DNA from: Arthrobacter agilis
Lineage (GTDB): Bacteria > Actinomycetota > Actinomycetes > Actinomycetales > Micrococcaceae
Direction: 5' to 3'
DNA length: 64,000 nucleotides
Assembly: GCF_002157505.1 (NCBI RefSeq)
Contig: NZ_NFSC01000024.1
Span: forward strand, 62,001 to 126,000
Shown here: positions 55,431-64,000 of the stretch, in pieces
Numbering within the stretch: position 1 is the stretch's first letter
How the letters are laid out: each line of letters begins with the position of its first letter
The notes under the pieces: generated by a model
Databases searched by the model: none
Told to the model about the DNA's origin: nothing
The model's input: only the letters and a program-made list of their open reading frames with translations
Program-made: the position numbers and the translations under genes

Positions 55431-55504
55431 TGTTTTCTCGTTTGCTGTGAACCTCAGCGTGTGGCATCGCTCCGCAAGCTCGACCGATACGAAAGGCAAA
55501 TCCC

Positions 55505-56203
55505 ATGCCCATTTCACCGTTAAATTGCTGCATCAACCCCAGCATCCTCTCAGCCGACTTTGCGAACCTTGAGTCAGAGCTGGCTCGTATCGGTAATGCC
55601 GACGCTGTGCATGTGGACGTGATGGACAATGACTTCGTACCGAACCTGACCATCGGCCTGCCCGTCGTGGAACGGCTGCAAAAGGTAAGCCCGGTCCCAC
55701 TGGATGCCCACCTGATGATTTCCAGCGTTGACCGGTGGGCGCCCCAGTTCGCCGACGCCGGTATTAGCTCAGTAACTTTTCACGTCGAGGCGTCCGATGC
55801 CCCGATCAAGCTTGCCCGCGAACTTCGCGCACGTGGAGCTAAGGCAGGTATGGCACTTCGTCCCGCCACCCCCGTAGAGCCCTACCTGGACATGCTCCCG
55901 GAACTAGACATGCTGCTGCTCATGACGGTGGAGCCGGGATTTGGGGGCCAGGCATTCCTGGATGTCGTGCTGCCCAAGATTCGCCGTGCTCGTGCCGCGG
56001 TAGAGGGCTCCGGGGTGAACGTGGCCATTCAGGTGGACGGCGGCATCACGGAGGAAACCATCACCCGGGCAGCGGAGGCCGGTGCCAACGTCTTCGTGGC
56101 AGGATCAGCGGTCTATGGCAAGCCCTCGCCGGAGGAGGCCATCGAGTCCTTACGCGCTAACGGTCAACTCGCGCTGAACTCGGCAGCACCCAACACAAAC
56201 TAA
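55505..56203 (+). CDS. rpe: Ribulose-phosphate 3-epimerase
   Basis: 232 residues. [36 protein letters not shown] and DAHLMI hold the metal-binding His/Asp residues. [14 protein letters not shown] and [13 protein letters not shown] are the remaining active-site loops of the TIM barrel. Interconverts ribulose-5- and xylulose-5-phosphate. Less extreme codon bias than tkt or fba, suggesting a separate source. 28 bp before rpiB. Confidence 0.95.
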   Translation: MPISPLNCCINPSILSADFANLESELARIGNADAVHVDVMDNDFVPNLTIGLPVVERLQKVSPVPLDAHLMISSVDRWAPQFADAGISSVTFHVEASDAPIKLARELRARGAKAGMALRPATPVEPYLDMLPELDMLLLMTVEPGFGGQAFLDVVLPKIRRARAAVEGSGVNVAIQVDGGITEETITRAAEAGANVFVAGSAVYGKPSPEEAIESLRANGQLALNSAAPNTN

Positions 56204-56231
56204 TTGCGCTTACTACATTGGAGGACCACTT

Positions 56232-56705
56232 ATGCGGGTGCATATTGCAACGGATCACGCTGGCATGGAACTTAGCTCCCACCTCATTACCGCATTGTCC
56301 GCGGACGGCTACGAGATGGTGGACCACGGGCCCAAGGTTTACGACGCCGAAGACGACTATCCAGGGTTCTGCATTAATGCTGCCGCCGCCGTGGTGGCCG
56401 ACCAAGCCGCGGGCGTAGACGCCCTCGGGATAGTGCTGGGTGGCTCGGGAAACGGTGAACAAATCGCCGCGAACAAGGTCGAAGGCGTCCGCGCCGCTCT
56501 GGTATGGAACCTCTCCACGGCTAAATTGGCCCGTGAACACAATGATGCCAACGTAGTCGCAGTCGGCGGCCGCCAGCACGACGTGGAGGAAGCGACCGGG
56601 CTCATCAAGGCGTTCCTCGCAGAACCCTTCAGTAATGCCGACCGCCACGTACGCCGCATCAACAAAATTTCTATCTATGAGACCGTCGGTGAGATAGCCG
56701 AATGA
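56232..56705 (+). CDS. rpiB: Ribose-5-phosphate isomerase B
   Basis: 157 residues. MRVHIATDHAGMELSSHL is the phosphate/sugar loop. VLGGSGNGEQIAANKVEGVR has Glu76 in place of the Cys seen in E. coli-type RpiB, the variant known from mycobacterial enzymes where Glu is the base. Interconverts ribose-5- and ribulose-5-phosphate. TTGGAGGACCACTT precedes the ATG. Operon with rpe and fba. Confidence 0.94.
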   Translation: MRVHIATDHAGMELSSHLITALSADGYEMVDHGPKVYDAEDDYPGFCINAAAAVVADQAAGVDALGIVLGGSGNGEQIAANKVEGVRAALVWNLSTAKLAREHNDANVVAVGGRQHDVEEATGLIKAFLAEPFSNADRHVRRINKISIYETVGEIAE

Positions 56706-56738
56706 AGCAGCGTCCATACACAGAATGCTGGAGCTAGC

Positions 56739-57758
<1,020 letters not shown>

Positions 57759-57761
57759 CCC

Positions 57762-57824
57762 ATGTCCGACGAGTTCCGCAAGAACCTCCTGGGACCCGAG
57801 CCCACCCTCCTGCCCGAAGAACCC
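57762..57824 (+). pseudogene. 5' stub of a DUF3151 gene
   Basis: Three bases after fba an ATG opens MSDEFRKNLLGPEPTLLPEE, the conserved start of DUF3151 proteins, which follow fba on Arthrobacter-type chromosomes as I recall. Homology stops at about 57824. By chance the frame stays open and runs into the HAD gene, so a fused product is formally possible. Confidence 0.75.
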
Positions 57825-57950
57825 AGGGTGGGCGCCCGAAAGCCTCCAGGAATAACGCTAGGGTGCACTGGTTTCGTTCGATCCCCTGAGCGACCATCCC
57901 CGACATCTACACATAAGCCGACCAACGACACTAACGAGGGTGAGGTACTG

Positions 57951-58940
57951 ATGACCACGCGGCTCATTGATAATTTCGACGGACTGCTCGCAGACCTCGA
58001 TGGGGTCGTCTATACGGGACCGCGGGCGATCAACGGGGCCATTGGCGCCCTTGAGCGGCTTGATGCGGAGGGCAAAAGCCTGGCGTACGTGACGAACAAC
58101 GCGTCGCGCTCATCAGAGGAAGTTGCCGCCCATCTGCGGGACCTAGGTGCGCCTGCCCGAGCCGAGCAGGTCTTCGGATCCGCGTTGGCCGGTGCGGAAC
58201 TGCTGGCTGATGTAGTCGCAGCAGGCGCATCCGTGCTCGTCGTCGGCAGTGGAATCCTGGCGGAATCCGTCAGGGCGCAGGGATTCGTGGTCGTACCCAC
58301 CGCCAACGAGCGACCCGATGCTGTCATTCAAGGGTTTTCCCCCACCCTCGGGTGGAAGGACCTGGCAGAAGCCGCCTATGCAATCACAGCAGGTGCCACC
58401 TGGGTAGCAACAAACCTGGACATGACCCTTCCACAGGAACGGGGATTCGCTCCCGGTAACGGGTCGATGGTGGCTGCGGTCGCCGCGGCCACTGGTAAGT
58501 CGCCCCTGGTAGCAGGAAAACCAGAAGCTGCACTCTTCGAGACCGCGGCACGCCACTCCCGCGTAGAGCGCGCACTCGTTGTCGGGGACCGGTTGGACAC
58601 CGACATACTGGGCGGAAATCGCGCAGGCATGGCCACCGTCCTCGTTCTCACGGGTGTTGACTCGGTTCACACGGCTCTGGCTGCGCACGTGGACGAGCGC
58701 CCCGACTACCTGATCCGCTCCCTGGGCGAACTGTACGAGGAGTACCCGGAAATTACGGCTAAAGACGGAACCCACTTTTGTGGCGCTGCCGTGGCCCAAG
58801 TGTCAGGATCGACGGTGAACATCAACGGTGATCAGGAGGACCTCGACAGCTGGCGAGTTGCCTGCGCCGCTTGGTGGGCAACTCACCCGGACAGGGCACC
58901 GGAGGTTCCGCCGAAAATCGTGTTCGCCGCAGTCTCCTAG
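57951..58940 (+). CDS. HAD-IIA family sugar phosphatase
   Basis: 329 residues from ATG 57951 (GAGGGTGAGGTACTG upstream). DGLLADLDGVVYTGP has the nucleophile Asp and the acid Asp. AYVTNNASRSSEEVA is motif II, and RALVVGDRLDTDILGGNRAG is motif III/IV. The cap is of the IIA (NagD/PGP) type. Relatives cleave 2-phosphoglycolate, p-nitrophenyl phosphate or nucleotides. Here it might be a repair or bisphosphatase-like enzyme for the sugar-phosphate set, but the substrate is unknown. A longer start at 57762 belongs to the DUF3151 stub. Confidence 0.87.
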   Translation: MTTRLIDNFDGLLADLDGVVYTGPRAINGAIGALERLDAEGKSLAYVTNNASRSSEEVAAHLRDLGAPARAEQVFGSALAGAELLADVVAAGASVLVVGSGILAESVRAQGFVVVPTANERPDAVIQGFSPTLGWKDLAEAAYAITAGATWVATNLDMTLPQERGFAPGNGSMVAAVAAATGKSPLVAGKPEAALFETAARHSRVERALVVGDRLDTDILGGNRAGMATVLVLTGVDSVHTALAAHVDERPDYLIRSLGELYEEYPEITAKDGTHFCGAAVAQVSGSTVNINGDQEDLDSWRVACAAWWATHPDRAPEVPPKIVFAAVS

Positions 58941-59334
58941 AACCGACAGATCATCGGCTAGTGGCCGGAGGCCTGCCGCCCGCACCTTGTGCAGCAGGTG
59001 GACGATGATCGCAGGTGCTGACTTTCGAGGGTAGAAAAACTATCGGTCACGAACGAGGACACAGCGGGCTCCTCCGGCAATGCTTTGCAAGTAAAGCAGC
59101 CCTGCCATTCCCTCGCCCGGGCATCCGGCCGTCGTGGCCGCTACCCGCAACAGCTGACCTCAAGCTTTCCTGGGAGAGACGACACACCTACAGCACGACT
59201 CGCTACGCGCCACGCCCCCACCCTTACCAATGCGGCGCCGCAATGATGGGTATGACAACAAGCCGGTCCGAACGACGGGGTGTGAGCAACCGAACCCTGC
59301 CGGGAGAGCGGGGGAGTGCCGCTGGCTCTAGGGG
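58941..59334. other. Convergent intergenic stretch, no gene seen
   Basis: About 390 bp between the HAD gene and the convergent transporter gene. No frame with a credible start, and no strong terminator hairpin. It is rich in short C runs. Probably the end of the sugar-phosphate segment. Confidence 0.5.
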
Positions 59335-60321
59335 TTATATGTAGCTGGTGGTGTGCTGGGTGGAGATCAGGCGGGGTAGGGCTTTGACGTAGGTGACCAT
59401 GCCGACGAGTTCGATGAGCGTCTGGGTAACGACGACCAGAGCCACTAAGGCCAAGGGTTCCGGTAAAGCCAGGGCAAGGGGCAGGACAACGAGGGAGTTC
59501 CTGGTCGCACCGCTGAAGACCACGGCGGTTGTGCTTCCCACATCAAGGCGCGCGATGCGCGCGGCGAGCATTCCTGTGGGGACCATGACGATCAGGTAGG
59601 CGATGTAGATCGGGATAACCGCAAGCAGGGAGCGTAGTTCCTGCCCCACACCGACGATCTGGGATCCAACGACAATCGCGAGCGTGAGCATCATCAAAGG
59701 GACCATGAGGCCCTGCATGAAGGCCATGAGGTGACGCGCTGCCAGTGCCCGGCAGGCCCAGCGCTGGGTCAGTGCGGCCGCAACCAGGGGAATGATGACG
59801 AGTAGGACGAGGGCTTCGATGAAGGGCCCTGGTTCGATGGCTGAGACCAGATGAGGGCCGATGAAGATCAGCAGGTAGAGCGGTAGTAACAGCATTTGGG
59901 TGAGCATGAGCAATGGCGCAGCTGCGAGGAGCCGCTCGCTGGACCCACCAGCTAGACCCGAGAACACGATGACGTAATCGATACATGGTGTGAGCAGGAC
60001 CATCATCACGCCGATGAGGAGAGCTTGGTCGTGAGCAACGAAGCGGGATAGACCGAAGACGATAATCGGCACGATGAGGAAGTTCAGAACCATCACGGTC
60101 GTTATGAATCGTCCGTCACGCACCGCTTGACCAATCTTTGAGAATGGTATTCCGAGGAATGTGGCGAACAGCAGTGCACCCAACACCGGGGTGATCGAGA
60201 GTTCGAAGGGTTTTGCTGCCGCCGGCGTCAGCCAACCCGAAAAGCCACCGACGACGATGGCCACGAGGTAAAGGGAGATTTGGTGCCGTTCCATGCTCTC
60301 CACAAGGGGTCCTGTGTTCAC
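59335..60321 (-). CDS. ACR3-like arsenite permease / bile-acid symporter superfamily
   Basis: 328 residues with about ten membrane helices. MVLLTPCIDYVIVFSGLAGG carries the conserved Cys of ACR3 permeases. FSGATRNSLVVLPLALALPE and TQTLIELVGMVTYVKALPRL are further ACR3-like blocks. ACR3 proteins export arsenite. No arsR, arsC or arsT lies nearby, so a different substrate is possible. It precedes nothing in an operon. The antiporter upstream ends 30 bp before it on the same strand. Confidence 0.78.
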   Translation of the reverse strand: MNTGPLVESMERHQISLYLVAIVVGGFSGWLTPAAAKPFELSITPVLGALLFATFLGIPFSKIGQAVRDGRFITTVMVLNFLIVPIIVFGLSRFVAHDQALLIGVMMVLLTPCIDYVIVFSGLAGGSSERLLAAAPLLMLTQMLLLPLYLLIFIGPHLVSAIEPGPFIEALVLLVIIPLVAAALTQRWACRALAARHLMAFMQGLMVPLMMLTLAIVVGSQIVGVGQELRSLLAVIPIYIAYLIVMVPTGMLAARIARLDVGSTTAVVFSGATRNSLVVLPLALALPEPLALVALVVVTQTLIELVGMVTYVKALPRLISTQHTTSYI

Positions 60322-60351
60322 AGCTCAAGCCTAGGTGTCGTGCCCATACGG

Positions 60352-61533
60352 CTAGGCTTTCCCAAGGACATCTCTTGATGGACGCACGATGTGGATCAGC
60401 GGTTCGATGTAGCGTGCGGCCAATGGCCCCACAACGGCCATAATCAGTACATAGGCAGTAGCCAGGGCCGCGAGTTCTTGGGTGACGGCGCCGGAAGCCA
60501 CTGCCAGCCCGGCGATGACGATCGAGAACTCTCCACGGGCTATGAGGGTCGCTCCTGCACGGAGCCGGCCGGGGCGGGTGATGCCCACACGCTGTGCAGC
60601 CCAGATGCCGGTGGCCATTTTGCTGACCGCGGTGATGACGCCGAGGACTAGCGCCCAGCCGAGCACCGGCGGGATGGAGGCAGGATCAGTGTTCAACCCG
60701 AACGCCACGAAGAAAATTGCAGCAAAAAGGTCCCGCAGGGGCGCCAAGAGACGTGTGGCATTGTGCGATGTGGCACCGGAAATCGCGATGCCAAGCATGA
60801 ACGCTCCCACTGCTGCCGAGACCTGCATGGCGGATGCCACGCCGGCTACGAGTAATGCCGCACCCAGGAGGTGCAGGAGGAATACCTCCGAGTTCTCGCT
60901 ATGGACGGCCCTCGAGATGTGGTGTCCGTGCCGTAGCGCGGCCATGAGGACAATGCTCACCACAGCCAACGCAATGCCTACCGTTGTGAGCCCGCCGAGG
61001 AAACTGACGCCGGCAAGGATGGCGGTGAGAACGGGAAGGTACATGGCCATGGCCAGGTCCTCGAACACCAGGATGGAGATCACCACACGGGTTTCGCGGT
61101 TGCTCATCCGACCTAGATCGGTGATCACCTTTGCTGCGATGCCCGATGAGGAGATGTAGGTGACGCCTCCCATCACCACGGCGCCCACGAATCCCCAGTG
61201 CAGGAAAAGGGCAAGTGCTGCTCCCGGCAGGAAGTTCAGGATGAAGTCAAGGACGCCAGCTTGCCAGGATCTCCGCAGCCCGGTGAAGAGCTCGGATGCT
61301 GTGTATTCTAGCCCGAGCATAAGTAGCAGCAGGATGACACCGATCTCCGCGGAGAGGTGCGCGAATTCCTTCATGCCTTCAAGCTCAATGATTCCGCCCG
61401 TGCCAAAGGCAAGACCGCCCAAGAGATAGAGCGGAATGGGAGACATTCCCACCCGTCCGGCCAATCTCGCCAACAGGCCGAGGCAGAACACAACTGCTCC
61501 CAGTTCGATGAGAGTCAGCGCCGGCGAGTCCAT
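60352..61533 (-). CDS. CPA2-family cation/proton antiporter
   Basis: 393 residues with about twelve helices. GVILLLLMLGLEYTASELFT, YISSSGIAAKVITDLGRMSN, LVFEDLAMAMYLPVL (the transport Asp region) and ATLIARGEFSIVIAGLAVAS are typical of KefB/GerN-like antiporters exchanging K+ or Na+ for H+. There is no regulatory RCK domain at the C-terminus. It is 30 bp upstream of the ACR3-like gene, likely co-transcribed. A possible 49-codon gene precedes it by 5 bp. Confidence 0.88.
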   Translation of the reverse strand: MDSPALTLIELGAVVFCLGLLARLAGRVGMSPIPLYLLGGLAFGTGGIIELEGMKEFAHLSAEIGVILLLLMLGLEYTASELFTGLRRSWQAGVLDFILNFLPGAALALFLHWGFVGAVVMGGVTYISSSGIAAKVITDLGRMSNRETRVVISILVFEDLAMAMYLPVLTAILAGVSFLGGLTTVGIALAVVSIVLMAALRHGHHISRAVHSENSEVFLLHLLGAALLVAGVASAMQVSAAVGAFMLGIAISGATSHNATRLLAPLRDLFAAIFFVAFGLNTDPASIPPVLGWALVLGVITAVSKMATGIWAAQRVGITRPGRLRAGATLIARGEFSIVIAGLAVASGAVTQELAALATAYVLIMAVVGPLAARYIEPLIHIVRPSRDVLGKA

Positions 61534-61538
61534 GGTCT

Positions 61539-61688
61539 TTACCCGTGACCGAAGGAGAACAGGTGACTGATGGACATCCAGGGGGAGGCGGAAGGGGTTA
61601 CCGCTGCATTACGAGTGCGCATGGCGACCGGACGGCGGACCGTACCTCGGAAAGAAATAGACACGGCGTTGTGGGTGGTGATGCTCAT
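61539..61688 (-). CDS. Possible 49-residue leader-type protein
   Basis: ATG 61688 with AGAGAGGAAGCCATC opens 49 codons that end 5 bp before the antiporter start. MSITTHNAVSISFRGTVRRP is basic and Ser/Thr-rich, with no known motif. Good signal and spacing favour a coupled small gene. The composition leaves doubt. Confidence 0.35.
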   Translation of the reverse strand: MSITTHNAVSISFRGTVRRPVAMRTRNAAVTPSASPWMSISHLFSFGHG

Positions 61689-61812
61689 GATGGCTTCCTC
61701 TCTGAAGCTTCCACTCGTCGGATGGACTGGGGCGGCATCTTCCTTGACCCAGCCAGTCGATGCCTGCATGGGCAGGCTACGGGTCACACCACTGCGCCAG
61801 ACGGTATGTCGT

Positions 61813-62493
61813 TCAAGCTGTCATTGCGGCGAACATCAAGGCCATGATGGCGGCGCCGAGGGCTTCGAGTCCGTGCTCCGCGCGAACGTGATCTCGTGGC
61901 CTCGCATGGTTGCTGCTAGTTTTGGCTATCCTGCTGCGCAGTAGGAGGACGAGAAAAACTACTGTCGCGGCTGCGAAGAATGCTGTCAGTAGGAGGGTCA
62001 GGTCGGGTGAATGACTCATTCCTGTCCCCGTCGTGTTGTGGGCTGTATGTGTCTGGGCTGCAGGTGACATCGTGTGGTGGGCGTGTGACGTTTCCGCTGG
62101 GCTCGCGGCAACGGTGGCCTGGTTGGCGGTAACTGTGGGCGCCATCATGGCGATCATGACCGCAGCGCCTGCCATGGTGAGGCTGTGGTAGGCGCATCTG
62201 AGCCGGCCCTGCCGACCCGCGCAGAGGATTGTGAATTCCGGCCGGGCAACCGCTTGAATGACGAACCACACTGCCGCACCGGCGAGGACTGCGATCTGCA
62301 CCAACATGGTCGATGCCACGAGGTTCCACAACATTGCAGCCATCAAGAAATTCATGAGGCCATGAAGACTCTTGTTGATCCGGTCCGTGAGCTGGCGGGA
62401 CCGAGCCGCGTGCAGGAGGTGATAACTTCCGCTCAGCAACAGAACGGCCGTGAGAGTCCAGGTGACTGCCGGGATAGTAAACACTGGGACCAC
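61813..62493 (-). CDS. DUF5134-type membrane protein
   Basis: 226 residues from GTG 62493. An in-frame ATG at 62556 would add 21 His/Pro-rich residues. Six hydrophobic helices are visible, with a His-rich loop in the middle (SHAHHTMSPAAQTHTAHN). This layout is that of DUF5134 proteins, often found near copper or metal genes in actinobacteria. The His cluster could bind metal. The function is unknown. Upstream of the antiporter pair on the same strand, with about 120 bp between. Confidence 0.7.
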   Translation of the reverse strand: MVPVFTIPAVTWTLTAVLLLSGSYHLLHAARSRQLTDRINKSLHGLMNFLMAAMLWNLVASTMLVQIAVLAGAAVWFVIQAVARPEFTILCAGRQGRLRCAYHSLTMAGAAVMIAMMAPTVTANQATVAASPAETSHAHHTMSPAAQTHTAHNTTGTGMSHSPDLTLLLTAFFAAATVVFLVLLLRSRIAKTSSNHARPRDHVRAEHGLEALGAAIMALMFAAMTA

Positions 62494-62733
62494 GCTTTCA
62501 CTGGCAGGTTGGCAGTTTGGTTGCGGATCGGGTCCCCGGTGGTGATGCCGCAGCACCGGGGACCCGTCATCGGGGGGCTGATCCTTGTCCTGCTTCCATC
62601 GGGGCCGAGGCGGATCAGGAGCGTCAGCGTGGAATATGCATCATCCAACGCTAGGCGGGTAAGTCTTGCTAGCGAGGCCGACCAGGAGCAATTCGATACT
62701 CCAGCAGATATTCCACAGGTTGGAGCATTTCAG

Positions 62734-64000
62734 TTACCTAATAGGATCTGAAAGCTCGTCCACATCCACAGCATCCTCATTCGAATCATGATGCAAGGAG
62801 CCGGCAGTCGCTGCTTCCTTATCGCGACGTCTCAGCTCATGTTGGGTGTAGAACCAGATCGGTACATAGATTCCCAGCACGCCGAAGGCCACGATGGTAG
62901 AGGTCCAACCAATTTCCAGGCTATTCAGGTACACCACACCGATCACACTCAAGGGCACGTTGAACAGGCCGAAGAACAGACCAACACCCTTCCAACCCTT
63001 GGGCGCCAGGAACGGCCTTTTGAGGTCAGCGTAGGCAGGATTGCTCTTGGTGATGACGTAGGCGAACAGGCTGAGGCCGTGGGCGATGGTGTAACCGATC
63101 GCTGAGGCTGCAAGAACTGCAGCAGCGTTTCCCATGGAAATCAGTAGGAGGTTGAAGACCGCAATGACCAGCAGTGCAATGAATGGGGTGCCGTGACTGT
63201 TCGTCTGACCAAAGATCTTGGGAAGGTTTCCTTCCACCGCCATGGAGTGCATGGCGCGGGAGGAGCCGAGGTAGGCCGTTTGGATGATCAGGACCATGGC
63301 TGCCATCAACATGATGATGACGACGGTGAGCATCAGGCCGGTCTGACCGAAGACTGACTGGGCGACGGGCATCAGCGGTGAGACGGACTCGGCGATGACG
63401 CCATCGACTCCCAGGACACCAATTACTGAGGCTTGCATCAGGACGTACAGGAGCAGGCAGATGATGCCGCAGGCGAACAACGCCTTGGGGGCGTCTTTGG
63501 CCGGATTCTTGTACTCGGGGCCGTACATGGCTGCCGTTTCCCAGGCGCAAGCACTCCAGTGGGCGATTCCGAAGACTCCGAAGAGGATCAGGATATGGTG
63601 CATGTCCCAGGCCCAGTCGGTTGGCCACCAGTTGCCAGTGATGTTCGTCATCTCAACGTGTCCGGTCGCGAACGGTGCCACGGTCAGGATTACCAGCGGT
63701 ATCAAGGACAGAGCCGCAAGGAAGTAGCTGAGGATGGCGCCGTCCTTGAGGCCGAACCAGTTCACCGCGAACAATCCACCAAAAATCACGACGCCTGCCG
63801 CGAGGGACAGCTGGTACTCGGTGAATATTTCGCCGAGGACTGGAAACAGTTCGTGCAGGTAGCCACCAACCAGAAGGGCGAAGATCGCCAGGATGGGGTT
63901 CCAGCCGAACCAGTAGCTCCAGGCGGTGAACCCGCCCAGCAGTTTGCCCCTGCTGGAGCGGCCTTGGTTTCCGTCGGCGAATACGTGCTGTGCGAAACCA
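62734..64000 (-). CDS. APC-family amino acid/amine permease (5' end beyond window)
   Basis: 422 residues of the C-terminal part are visible, running off the right edge. FGIAHWSACAWETAAMYGPE with the following KNPAKDAPKALFACG is the typical APC amphipathic/charged loop. YLGSSRAMHSMAVEGNLPKI and TNSHGTPFIALLVIAVFNLL are further family blocks. Such permeases import amino acids, amines or related compounds by proton symport. The C-terminal tail is acidic (NEDAVDVDELSD). The substrate cannot be read from this part. Confidence 0.85.
   Translation of the reverse strand, partial: GFAQHVFADGNQGRSSRGKLLGGFTAWSYWFGWNPILAIFALLVGGYLHELFPVLGEIFTEYQLSLAAGVVIFGGLFAVNWFGLKDGAILSYFLAALSLIPLVILTVAPFATGHVEMTNITGNWWPTDWAWDMHHILILFGVFGIAHWSACAWETAAMYGPEYKNPAKDAPKALFACGIICLLLYVLMQASVIGVLGVDGVIAESVSPLMPVAQSVFGQTGLMLTVVIIMLMAAMVLIIQTAYLGSSRAMHSMAVEGNLPKIFGQTNSHGTPFIALLVIAVFNLLLISMGNAAAVLAASAIGYTIAHGLSLFAYVITKSNPAYADLKRPFLAPKGWKGVGLFFGLFNVPLSVIGVVYLNSLEIGWTSTIVAFGVLGIYVPIWFYTQHELRRRDKEAATAGSLHHDSNEDAVDVDELSDPIR

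Overview
The window looks like part of a large conjugative plasmid from a high-GC actinobacterium, most likely a Micrococcaceae relative such as Arthrobacter. The reasons are the actinobacterial families present (Lsr2, SCO6880, DUF3039, DUF6221, DUF4913, LuxR and GAF-ANTAR regulators), frequent GTG starts with strong GGAGG sites, and a complete replication, partition and mating block. No tRNA, rRNA, CRISPR array or relaxase was seen. The assignment rests on recognising sequence motifs by eye. No database search was run.

Left part (1-26 kb), accessory DNA: the 3' end of an ABC permease, a luciferase-like oxidoreductase and a GAF-ANTAR regulator come first. A SIR2-domain gene with a 59-residue partner follows, bounded by two palindromes resembling serine-recombinase sites and followed by a serine recombinase. 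Then come two lipoproteins, a GIY-YIG protein and a two-gene conflict system: a trypco2 protein plus a 1540-residue trypsin/STAND NTPase/helical-repeat protein. 14-19 kb is a graveyard holding an lsr2 3' fragment, IS1380 and IS256 transposase fragments, a broken parB and a PIN-domain gene. At 21.7-24.7 kb two tyrosine-recombinase genes flank a small XRE regulator, with a core-site-like inverted repeat just upstream. An intact lsr2 follows.

Replication and maintenance (27-34.5 kb): about 1.1 kb of paired 13-bp iterons inside diverged 400-bp tandem repeats lies next to a parA/ribbon-helix-helix operon and a primase-polymerase-type replication initiator. A ribbon-helix-helix gene, a decayed lipoprotein copy and an XRE/membrane/HTH trio follow.

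Transfer (34.6-47.1 kb): eleven tightly coupled plus-strand genes encode a Gram-positive type IV secretion system. They are a transglycosylase/M23 hydrolase, accessory membrane proteins, a MinD-like P-loop protein, VirB2-, VirB8- and VirB6-like proteins, SCO6880, VirB4-like, VirD4-like and DUF4913. A perfect inverted repeat carrying a TTGACA in each arm separates this operon from the divergent XRE gene.

Carbon metabolism and transport (47.6-64 kb): gap, pfk, tkt, tal, rpe, rpiB, fba and a HAD phosphatase form a plasmid-borne sugar-phosphate interconversion set. Divergent from tkt is an unusual regulator with a degenerate histidine-kinase core fused to a LuxR domain. This is the regeneration half of a ribulose-monophosphate or pentose-phosphate cycle. 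The entry enzymes that would fix its purpose are not in the window. A 20-residue DUF3151 stub behind fba shows that at least this gene was copied from a chromosome. An ACR3-like transporter, a CPA2 antiporter, a DUF5134 membrane protein and an APC amino-acid permease cut by the window edge complete the region.
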